The notes below the pieces were generated by a model. It did no database searches and had not been told where the DNA came from. It saw only the letters and a program-made list of their open reading frames with translations. This document shows, in pieces, positions 1 through 5,086 of a DNA stretch of 6,961 nt (position 1 is the stretch's first letter; each line of letters begins with the position of its first letter). Source of the DNA: Methanomassiliicoccaceae archaeon UBA113 (GTDB taxonomy: Archaea > Thermoplasmatota > Thermoplasmata > Methanomassiliicoccales > Methanomethylophilaceae). The stretch covers positions 1 through 6,961 of the forward strand of contig DAXB01000055.1 of NCBI GenBank assembly GCA_002506175.1, written 5' to 3'. The position numbers and the translations under genes were made by a program.

Positions 1-110
1 CAACCGGTATCTTCGGAGGAACCGCGGGATCGATCATCATGATCGTTTTCATCCTCGGACTTTCCGCATACGGTCTGTACAAGGCAAGGAAGATCTTCAA
101 AGACATTTGA
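1..110 (+). CDS. C-terminal end of an unidentified membrane protein (partial)
   Basis: Open from the left edge in the frame beginning at base 3 and ending at TGA 108-110, giving the last 35 residues of a longer protein. These hold one hydrophobic stretch of about 20 residues (SIIMIVFILGLSAYGLY), then a basic, charged tail (KARKIFKDI). That pattern suits a final transmembrane helix with a cytoplasmic C-terminus, as in many transporters. A terminator-like hairpin follows 23 nt after the stop, so the gene is probably the last of its transcription unit. The fragment is too short to name a family; a transporter is only a guess. Confidence 0.7.
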   Translation, partial: TGIFGGTAGSIIMIVFILGLSAYGLYKARKIFKDI

Positions 111-133
111 ATAAAACAATGGGCATAAGCCTA

Positions 134-152
134 GGAGGGGTAACACCCCTCC
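134..152 (+). terminator. Hairpin terminator after the partial membrane protein gene
   Basis: GGAGGGG (134-140) pairs perfectly with CCCCTCC (146-152) around a 5-nt loop. The stem is GC-rich and is followed by an AT-rich run containing TTTTT at 165-169, but there is no immediate U-tract. It separates the upstream gene from the promoter of the SMR pair. Termination by an archaeal polymerase here is inferred from position. Confidence 0.5.
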
Positions 153-163
153 ATTAATTCAAA

Positions 164-177
164 CTTTTTGATATATG
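164..177 (+). promoter_or_regulatory. TATA-box region of the SMR gene pair
   Basis: The sequence CTTTTTGATATATG contains a TATA-like core (about 169-176). It lies roughly 30 nt upstream of the ATG at 204, so transcription would start at or very near that ATG, giving a leaderless or nearly leaderless mRNA. This also argues against translation from the in-frame TTG at 168, which falls inside the box. Confidence 0.45.
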
Positions 178-203
178 GCGTTTTTGCGCAAGATGGTTGT
201 ATT

Positions 204-539
204 ATGGACATAATTTGGGCTTGGATTATCCTGCTGATAGCCAGTATCATTGAGCCGATATGGGTTACGTGCTTGGATAAATCCGAGAATTTCAAGTATA
301 AGGGATGGGGAATAGCGGCGGTCGTTCTCGTTTTGCTCTGTCTTTACCTGCTTTCAATCCCTTCGAATCCGGAGAACATCGGACCCGGTGTATCCTATTC
401 CATTTTGGCAGGAATCGGTGCAGCAGGTATCGTAATCATAGGACGCGTAATGTATAAAGAGAAACTCACAGCAAGAAAGCTTCTGTTCATCGGAATGATC
501 GTTGTCGGAATCATCGGCGTGAGGTTGATTTCAGGGTGA
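204..539 (+). CDS. Small multidrug resistance (SMR) transporter subunit 1
   Basis: Predicted proton-coupled exporter subunit of the inner membrane, 111 residues, the usual SMR length of about 105-115, with four hydrophobic segments. Helix 1 (IIWAWIILLIASIIEPIWV) carries E17, matching the essential membrane Glu of EmrE/Gdx (E14/E13). Helix 3 has the SMR signature as GVSYSILAGIG: Tyr65 is kept, but the usual Trp (YAxW) is Leu68. The C-terminal helix (LLFIGMIVVGIIGVRLIS) resembles YkkC-type paired subunits. The ATG at 204 is preferred over TTG 168 because it sets the family N-terminus and sits at the expected distance from the TATA box. A second SMR gene begins 4 nt after its stop, which suggests co-translation and a heterodimer. 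The substrate (quaternary ammonium, guanidinium or other) cannot be read from the sequence. Confidence 0.85.
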   Translation: MDIIWAWIILLIASIIEPIWVTCLDKSENFKYKGWGIAAVVLVLLCLYLLSIPSNPENIGPGVSYSILAGIGAAGIVIIGRVMYKEKLTARKLLFIGMIVVGIIGVRLISG

Positions 540-543
540 TTGA

Positions 544-924
544 ATGGATACGGATTGGATGAAAAGTATGAAATTCGCCTGGCTTTTAATCATTCTCGGA
601 GGATTCCTCCAGATCGGATGGTCAATCGGACTCGCATACACAGAAAATTTCACGAATCTCATGTGGGATGTAATCACTATTGTCTTCCTGTTCCTTAGCA
701 TGGTATGTCTGGAGTACCCTATGAGACTAGGGGTGCCTTTCACGACATCATATGCCGTTTGGATCGGAATCGGGGTGTTCCTCACAGTAGTATTCTCTTA
801 CGCGCTTGGGCTAGATACCAAAGGATTCTCCTGGGGTATGGGACTCTGTCTCGCTCTTATCATCGCCGGAGTCATCGGTCTTAAGATGACTCCTGTCGAA
901 TATATCGATGAGAAGAAGGAATAA
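544..924 (+). CDS. Small multidrug resistance (SMR) transporter subunit 2, essential Glu replaced by Gln
   Basis: SMR-family membrane protein of 126 residues with four hydrophobic helices and short charged ends. Helix 1 reads WLLIILGGFLQIGWSIGLAYT, aligning with the SugE/Gdx helix (LLEVVWAVGLKYT), but the family's proton- and substrate-binding Glu is Gln23. Helix 3 keeps the classical signature SYAVWIGIG with Tyr70 and Trp73. Helix 2 has an unusual acidic residue, E57. A GGGTGA ribosome site overlapping the end of subunit 1 (534-539) precedes ATG 544 by 4 nt, indicating tight translational coupling. Subunit 1 has the reciprocal pattern (Glu present, Trp absent), so the pair probably forms one functional asymmetric transporter. 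On its own this subunit should be unable to exchange protons at the normal site. The roughly 8 residues before helix 1 are longer than usual; an internal ATG (codon 9) is an alternative start. Confidence 0.85.
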   Translation: MDTDWMKSMKFAWLLIILGGFLQIGWSIGLAYTENFTNLMWDVITIVFLFLSMVCLEYPMRLGVPFTTSYAVWIGIGVFLTVVFSYALGLDTKGFSWGMGLCLALIIAGVIGLKMTPVEYIDEKKE

Positions 925-931
925 ACAAAAA

Positions 932-948
932 AGGGGGCTAGACCCCCT
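932..948. terminator. Shared bidirectional terminator between convergent genes
   Basis: AGGGGG (932-937), loop CTAGA, CCCCCT (943-948) forms a perfect 6-bp stem. On the minus strand the stem is followed by U6 (complement of A 927-932), a good intrinsic-type terminator for the chelatase operon. On the plus strand it is followed by TGTTTTA. It lies only 7 nt past the stop of SMR subunit 2 and 11 nt past the stop of the chelatase D gene, so one element serves both. Confidence 0.7.
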
Positions 949-959
949 GTTTTACACTT

Positions 960-2915
960 TTACATTATCTTCGCATTGGCGGTACGTACGAGGTTGATCT
1001 CTTCGTATGTGTCGATACGCAGATCGTCAAGCGTGTAGTAGGTTGCATGGAGTGCATCCGCGAACTCCTTCGCATGGTGCACGCAGTCGAATTTTTTCTC
1101 AGTGTCAATGACAATCCATTTGACAGAGGGGATGTTGATCTTTCTCGCTATGCCGAGTGCTTCCTGAAGAGGATCCGTCTCCTCATCATTGGGATCAAGA
1201 GGAACATTCGCACCTCCATCCGTGACCAATACAACGAAGCAATCGTCGTTCGGGCGTTTTTTGATATACATCTCCATGTAATTGGTAAGGTACTGGAGTG
1301 CGGCAGATAGAGGGGTCCTCCTACCGATAGCGAGATCATCCAGCATTTTGTAGATGACCTCGACTTCTCTCGATGGCTGAAGGAGCATGGTGATTGCCTT
1401 CTCGTTGAAGGTTAGGAATCCAACTCTGTCTTTCTTTACATAATGTTCTTTGAGCAGAGAAAGGATGGCACCTTTCACAGCCGTCATCCTGTTCCTGATG
1501 ATGAGCGAACCGCTCGTATCCACGGCGAAGAGGAATGTGGAAGAACTTCTGACTTCCCTGATCTTTTCCCTCATATCCTGCTTTTCAATGATGACGGCCA
1601 TCTCCGTGTCGTTCTCGGAGTGGCGTTTAACCTGGTATGGTGCGCTGGCACGGACAGTCGCATCGAAAGCGAGGTCTGGATTCTTCTTGTCAGTAAGTCT
1701 GGAACCAACATACCTTCCGGATCTGTCGGAGCTCTGCTGCTGATACCTTTTTCCTTTGGAAGCGCTTTGGCCGCGGGCCTTGGCTTCGGATTGTTCGAAG
1801 ATATCGACAGCTTTGAAAGTTTCACCAATTTTCGAGATGACGTCTTCCGGTTCTTCTCCGTTATCGAATCCTTCGGCTGCAAGAGCTGGGTCGGTGGTCA
1901 CCGGTGCTTCGGCATCATCCGAGGAATTATCTCCATCAGTATGCTCGGTGAAATGAAGGGGGCGGTGTCTGAGGAGTTCTGCTTTCTCATCCGGGTTGAT
2001 GTCGAATCCTACGGAGGATTTTGCCACCTTCTGCATCCTGTCGACTCTCCTTCCCTTAGGGATTTTGCGCCTGTGGTTGAGGCACATTATAGAGGATTCG
2101 GTTATGTCATTTTCATCCGCATCAGTCCTTCCGTCCAATGCGGCCAGTGTAAGAGCTACATTGGCTGCAGCTATGTCTCCGCGATGGCCGTCGATCTTGA
2201 GCTGGTCGCAAACACCCGAGATTGTTTTGCAGAGTTCATCTGATGGTGAAGCATTTGCAAGGATCGATTGCGCCTTTGCGATTATATCGCGGACATCATT
2301 CTCGGCGTCTGTATACGAATCCATGAAGTCATCGGGATCAGATTCAAAGGCCATGTTGCGGCGGAGGATTTCTTCCCTGCCATCAGCGTCTTCCGGATAC
2401 TCCGATTCGACACATATGTCGAAATGGTCCAGTATGGAAGGGCTGAGGTAAGAATCGCTGCTGTTCATGGTCGCTACCAGTATGGTGTCGACGTCATATG
2501 ATGTGGAGATGTTCTCCCTCTCAATCTTCACTTTTCCAGACAATACAGCTTCTACCACACCGTTTATTATTCTCGGTTCAAACAGGTTGATGTCATCCAT
2601 GTACAGGATGTTGTGGTCTCCGCGCATCAGCAATCCTTCCTGCAGGACCATGCGACCTTCCTTCACGGCGATCTCCACATCAAGGCACCCGAACAGCTGC
2701 TCGTCAGTGACGTTGAGGGGGATGTTCACGATGTTCTTTCCGGATATCTGTCCGAGTGAACGGCCGGCCAGTGTCTTGCCTGTACCGGACGCTCCCCTGA
2801 TCAGGATTGTCTTGATGGCAGGATTGGCGATTGCGCACAAGAGTGCATTCTTCGCTTTCTCCATTCCGTAGATCGCAGGGAAGGGATAATGTACTGTTCT
2901 CAGAGTCCCAGACAT
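960..2915 (-). CDS. chlD: Chelatase subunit D: AAA+ domain plus VWA domain (Mg/Co-chelatase type)
   Basis: A 651-residue partner subunit of a three-part metal chelatase; with subunit I it forms the ATP-driven complex that acts on a large CobN/ChlH-type subunit to insert a metal into a tetrapyrrole. AAA+ domain: Walker A GASGTGKT (41-48), Walker B ILYMDDINL (103-111), sensor-1 N151, sensor-2 region GHRGDI (243-248). A charged linker (about 324-400) leads to the conserved motif with SGRY (399-402) and DATVRASAP (418-426). The VWA domain follows, with a complete MIDAS: DTSGS (466-470), T534 and D566 in VTDGG. The ATPase looks degenerate: Walker B has Asp-Asp (D107, D108) for Asp-Glu, and the arginine-finger position (LLDRF in subunit I) reads ILDHF with H164. 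That suits a regulatory rather than hydrolysing role. The ATG start overlaps the end of subunit I by 16 nt and has AAGGAG upstream. The metal is not decided by the sequence; cobalt is inferred from the organism. Confidence 0.85.
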   Translation of the reverse strand: MSGTLRTVHYPFPAIYGMEKAKNALLCAIANPAIKTILIRGASGTGKTLAGRSLGQISGKNIVNIPLNVTDEQLFGCLDVEIAVKEGRMVLQEGLLMRGDHNILYMDDINLFEPRIINGVVEAVLSGKVKIERENISTSYDVDTILVATMNSSDSYLSPSILDHFDICVESEYPEDADGREEILRRNMAFESDPDDFMDSYTDAENDVRDIIAKAQSILANASPSDELCKTISGVCDQLKIDGHRGDIAAANVALTLAALDGRTDADENDITESSIMCLNHRRKIPKGRRVDRMQKVAKSSVGFDINPDEKAELLRHRPLHFTEHTDGDNSSDDAEAPVTTDPALAAEGFDNGEEPEDVISKIGETFKAVDIFEQSEAKARGQSASKGKRYQQQSSDRSGRYVGSRLTDKKNPDLAFDATVRASAPYQVKRHSENDTEMAVIIEKQDMREKIREVRSSSTFLFAVDTSGSLIIRNRMTAVKGAILSLLKEHYVKKDRVGFLTFNEKAITMLLQPSREVEVIYKMLDDLAIGRRTPLSAALQYLTNYMEMYIKKRPNDDCFVVLVTDGGANVPLDPNDEETDPLQEALGIARKINIPSVKWIVIDTEKKFDCVHHAKEFADALHATYYTLDDLRIDTYEEINLVRTANAKIM

Positions 2916-3928
2916 ACGTCCAGCTCCTTCTCGTCGAAGGTCACATCATCGAATGCGCGCTTCTTGAGACGGTGAGAGAGTACGAGAGGAGCGATAGTGC
3001 GGATATCATCCTTTGTTACCTCGGTCCTTCCTTCGAGTGCGGCATTAGCTTTCGCAGCCCTCATCATTGTGATGTCGGCCCTGTGTCCTTCCATTCCGAA
3101 GTGGATGGAGATCATTACGATATCATGGATGAGTTTGTCCTCAAGATTGACTTCTTTAAGCAGGTTCCTCGCTTCTACGATCTTAGAACGGAGTTCATCC
3201 GTTTCTGCCTGACAGCCCTCCAGGTATTTCTCGGGGTTGGAATCGAATTCCATCCTGCGTTTGATGACGTTCATCCTCACATCGACGTCCTTCTCTCCGG
3301 TGATGTCGACACACAGGCCGAACCTGTCCAGAAGCTGAGGCCTGAGACTTCCCTCTTCAGGATTCATACTTCCGATCAGTATGAATTTGGCGGGGTGTGA
3401 AAATGAAACTCCTTCCCTCTCGATGTAGTTGACTCCCATGGCAGCGGAATCGAGGAGCAGATCGATGATGTGATCGTCGAGGAGGTTGACCTCATCGACG
3501 TAGAGGACGTTCCCATTTGCCTGAGCTAGAACTCCGGGTTCGAATTTCTTCTCACCGGTTTTGAGAACATGCTCCAAGTCGAGTGTTCCCGAAACACGGT
3601 CCTCCGTAGCACTCAATGGGAGCTCGACAACATTCATGGGCACATCAGCGCTTTCGAGCTGCATTCCCGCAGCGAGTTTGTCGCGACATTGGACGCACAT
3701 CCTCTTGGGGAATCTGGGGTCGCAGTGGTACGGGCATCCGATTACGGAAAGCCTGGTCGGCAGGATCTGTGTGAGTGCTCTGATTGAGGTGGATTTGGCG
3801 GTTCCTTTCTCTCCTTTGATGAGCACCCCTCCGATTCCAGGATCGATGATGTTGAGGAGAAGGGCTCTCTTCATTTTTTCTTGACCGACAACGCGCACGA
3901 ATGGGAAAAGGACTGTTTCAGCTGACAT
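2900..3928 (-). CDS. chlI: Chelatase subunit I: AAA+ ATPase motor (Mg/Co-chelatase type)
   Basis: A 342-residue AAA+ ATPase of the BchI/ChlI family, normal family length and with all catalytic motifs. Numbering from ATG 3928: Walker A GEKGTAKST (39-47), Walker B VLYVDEVNLL with D145/E146, sensor-1 N189 in GSMNPEEGSLRP, arginine finger R202 in LLDRFG, sensor-2 R283 in GHRADI. The family's N-terminal insertion has four cysteines (C65, C69, C78, C81). It hydrolyses ATP in the hexameric motor with subunit D, encoded just downstream and overlapping by 16 nt. An in-frame GTG at 3955 would add nine residues, but the TATA box at 3966-3974 predicts transcription starting near 3945, downstream of that GTG. 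ATG 3928 also has a GGCGAT motif 6 nt upstream and gives the usual family N-terminus. Most likely role: cobalt insertion for cobamide synthesis. No CobN-type subunit lies in the window; magnesium chelation is unlikely here. Confidence 0.88.
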   Translation of the reverse strand: MSAETVLFPFVRVVGQEKMKRALLLNIIDPGIGGVLIKGEKGTAKSTSIRALTQILPTRLSVIGCPYHCDPRFPKRMCVQCRDKLAAGMQLESADVPMNVVELPLSATEDRVSGTLDLEHVLKTGEKKFEPGVLAQANGNVLYVDEVNLLDDHIIDLLLDSAAMGVNYIEREGVSFSHPAKFILIGSMNPEEGSLRPQLLDRFGLCVDITGEKDVDVRMNVIKRRMEFDSNPEKYLEGCQAETDELRSKIVEARNLLKEVNLEDKLIHDIVMISIHFGMEGHRADITMMRAAKANAALEGRTEVTKDDIRTIAPLVLSHRLKKRAFDDVTFDEKELDVCLGL

Positions 3929-3965
3929 GATATCGCCATTTTTTGCTATTGACACATAACCGACC

Positions 3966-3974
3966 TATATAATA
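3966..3974 (-). promoter_or_regulatory. TATA box for the chelatase operon
   Basis: On the minus strand this reads TATTATATA. Its centre is about 42 nt upstream of ATG 3928, predicting a transcription start around 3943-3947 and a 5' leader of about 15-19 nt, enough for the weak GGCGAT ribosome site. It is the only clear TATA element upstream of the gene. Confidence 0.55.
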
Positions 3975-3975
3975 G

Positions 3976-4028
3976 GACACGCGCGCAGCGCACGTGTACA
4001 CGGGTGTTAAATTACGCGCACGCGTGTA
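3976..4028. promoter_or_regulatory. GC-rich palindromic block between divergent promoters
   Basis: This block lies between the minus-strand TATA box of the chelatase operon and the plus-strand TATA box of the amber-containing gene. It includes the perfect palindrome CGTGTACACG (3993-4002), the palindrome ACGCGT (4020-4025), and an inverted pair ACACGCG (3977-3983) / CGCGTGT (4021-4027). Much of it alternates purine and pyrimidine (3977-3987, 3988-4002, 4014-4029). It could be an operator or architectural site acting on both promoters. No regulator can be assigned from the sequence. Confidence 0.35.
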
Positions 4029-4037
4029 TTTTTAATA
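4029..4037 (+). promoter_or_regulatory. TATA box for the amber-containing gene (leaderless start)
   Basis: TTTTTAATA centred at 4033 lies 26 nt upstream of ATG 4059, the usual archaeal distance to the transcription start. No ribosome site precedes the ATG, so a leaderless mRNA is expected. This supports ATG 4059 as the true start of the reading frame that contains the in-frame TAG. Confidence 0.5.
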
Positions 4038-4058
4038 GCTAGCCACCAATTCACTATT

Positions 4059-4487
4059 ATGTCTGATAAGTGTTATGACGATGGGCACCCGCTCACGGAT
4101 GAAGAGGTCTCAGAACTCTATGCATAGAAACTCAAGGTAGATGGAACCAACCCTCAGAGCCTTGAGGAACTCAAGAGCAACAGAGCATGCTTGGAGAAGA
4201 TCGATTCCATTCTGGATGGGTACAAGGAAGTCGTTGCCAAGATCACCACCGTTGACACGGAAGGACTAATAAAATACTTCAAGCTCGACAGTGACGATCC
4301 AGCTGTCCTCGAAGAGGCTCTCAAGCAGATGTGGGCCCGTGCCGGAAGCCTTGAGATATCGGTCGTTCAGGCTGTTCAAAAAGGTGATTTTAAGGAGAAG
4401 GCCGAGCTGGAGGCAGAGGTCAGGGAGATCCGCAGGCTCGAGATCATGACCCATGATAAAATCAGAGAGCTGAAAAACAAAGCTTGA
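4059..4487 (+). CDS. Small charged protein with in-frame UAG (candidate pyrrolysine protein), function unknown
   Basis: One continuous reading frame runs from ATG 4059 to TGA 4485-4487, interrupted only by TAG at 4125-4127. It is 142 residues if UAG is read as an amino acid at position 23. Both sides of the TAG look coding: before it MSDKCYDDGHPLTDEE and so on to ELYA, after it KLKVDGTNPQSLEELKS. No ATG or GTG in frame lies between the TAG and codon 45; a TTG there (4191) has no ribosome site, so independent translation of the downstream part is unlikely. The protein is soluble, rich in Glu and Lys, mostly helical by appearance, with a coiled-coil-like tail (about 112-142) and cysteines at 5 and 43. 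No family is recognised. The stop is followed 12 nt later by a membrane protein gene, so they are probably co-transcribed. Alternatives: a recent nonsense mutation, or termination at UAG giving a 22-residue peptide. I favour read-through as pyrrolysine because no gene ending in the window uses TAG as its stop. Confidence 0.65.
4125..4127 (+). other. In-frame amber codon, putative pyrrolysine (codon 23)
   Basis: TAG in the frame set by ATG 4059, in the context GCA-TAG-AAA, with coding sequence continuing for 119 codons to TGA. Genes whose ends lie in the window stop with TGA or TAA only, which fits a genome where UAG is a sense codon. Pyrrolysine itself is inferred; the pyl genes are not in the window. 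Confidence 0.6.
4131..4175 (+). other. Possible stem-loops just downstream of the amber codon
   Basis: CTCAAGG (4131-4137) can pair with CCTTGAG (4160-4166), starting 3 nt after the TAG, with a 22-nt loop. Alternatively CTTGAG (4161-4166) can pair with CTCAAG (4170-4175) around a GAA loop. The two structures exclude each other. The placement recalls the PYLIS-type elements described downstream of UAG in methylamine methyltransferase genes, but the repeats also encode Leu-Lys and Leu-Glu codons and may be chance. Confidence 0.3.
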
Positions 4488-4499
4488 AGAGGTGTCTAT

Positions 4500-5015
4500 A
4501 TGGATCTAGGCAAGTGTCTGTTCTCGTTCACGATAGACAATCAGTCTCAGAAAGAATATCTTGCGATGGGACGTGCCATTCAATATAGGAATTCGAAGAA
4601 GTATACGATAATAGGTTTGGCTGCTCTTCTCGTGTTGTTCATCCTCTCAATGACTTTCTCAGCTTTCGTTCTAATCATATTCTTGATTGTTGCCATAGAG
4701 TTGGTGGTCTTTTTCGAGTACAGTTCCCGCAATATCGCAAACAGGTTGAAGGACAAGGCGCCATTCACATATGACTTCTATGAGGATGGACTCGTCGAGA
4801 CTGTAGGCGGTAAGAGTAACACCATCATGTATCCTGACCTGACCCAGATCAACGGAAACAAGAACGTATTCACACTGATGACAAAGGATCAGGTCGTTGT
4901 GGTTCCGAGAAGCCTCCTCGACAGAGATTCCGATCTCAAGCTGATGAAGCTTCAGGGGATGGTCGGACGTCATGTGACGTTCAGGAAGAAGAAAAAGAAA
5001 GCTGTGAAGAAGTGA
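4500..5015 (+). CDS. Two-helix membrane protein with YcxB-like C-terminal domain
   Basis: A 171-residue protein. The soluble N-terminal segment (1-34) includes FTIDNQSQKEYLAM; two hydrophobic helices follow, about 35-53 and 55-73, separated by almost no loop; a C-terminal domain (about 88-150) ends in a very basic tail (RKKKKKAVKK). The order and the motifs YDFYEDGLVET, IMYPDLTQI and VVVVPRSLL match the general pattern of YcxB-like proteins, a family of unknown function, often with two N-terminal helices and a PH-like beta domain. ATG 4500 has a GAGGTG ribosome site (4489-4494) with 5-nt spacing. It follows the amber-containing gene by 12 nt and should share its mRNA, suggesting a common process at the membrane. 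No terminator hairpin is obvious after the TGA. The family call is by eye; no enzymatic motif is seen. Confidence 0.7.
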   Translation: MDLGKCLFSFTIDNQSQKEYLAMGRAIQYRNSKKYTIIGLAALLVLFILSMTFSAFVLIIFLIVAIELVVFFEYSSRNIANRLKDKAPFTYDFYEDGLVETVGGKSNTIMYPDLTQINGNKNVFTLMTKDQVVVVPRSLLDRDSDLKLMKLQGMVGRHVTFRKKKKKAVKK

Positions 5016-5075
5016 CCTACAATTCTAGACCACAGTTAAGATTTCAAAAAATCAACGTGAAAATAATTGGCGATT

Positions 5076-5080
5076 GAGGG
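5076..5080 (+). promoter_or_regulatory. Ribosome-binding site deciding the GTG start at 5087
   Basis: GAGGG lies 6 nt upstream of GTG 5087 and supports that start. A promoter within the 71-nt gap is not clear: an AT-rich stretch at about 5059-5068 is too close to the GTG for this leader, and TTAAGATTT near 5037 is only a weak candidate. Read-through from the upstream operon is possible. Confidence 0.55.
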
Positions 5081-5086
5081 ATAAAA

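Noticed and set aside
168..203. TTG at 168 as an upstream start of SMR subunit 1
   Set aside because: It falls inside the TATA-like box and would add 12 residues not typical of the family; ATG 204 fits both length and promoter distance.
111..203. A guanidine-type riboswitch upstream of the SMR pair
   Set aside because: Checked because such switches precede some SMR genes, but the region holds only a terminator hairpin and a TATA box, with no recognisable conserved loops and little room for a leader.
1443..2243. A 266-codon open frame on the plus strand
   Set aside because: It lies entirely opposite the chelatase D gene, has no promoter or ribosome site, and its translation is rich in Phe, Ser and Cys with no recognisable domain, while the minus strand encodes clear AAA+/linker/VWA motifs.
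2831..3400. A 189-codon open frame on the plus strand
   Set aside because: It is antisense to the chelatase I gene and the end of D, whose catalytic motifs fix the true strand; a codon-bias shadow.
3929..3955. GTG at 3955 as the start of the chelatase I gene
   Set aside because: It lies upstream of the transcription start predicted from the TATA box at 3966-3974 and would add nine residues that the family lacks.
4191..4487. A separate 98-residue gene starting at TTG 4191
   Set aside because: There is no ribosome site or promoter before it, and the preceding 63 nt are coding-like in the same frame back to the TAG and on to ATG 4059.
5040..5053. Hairpin GATTT/AAATC as a terminator after the YcxB-like gene
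   Set aside because: The stem has only five AT-rich pairs with no T-run after it; expected by chance in AT-rich DNA.
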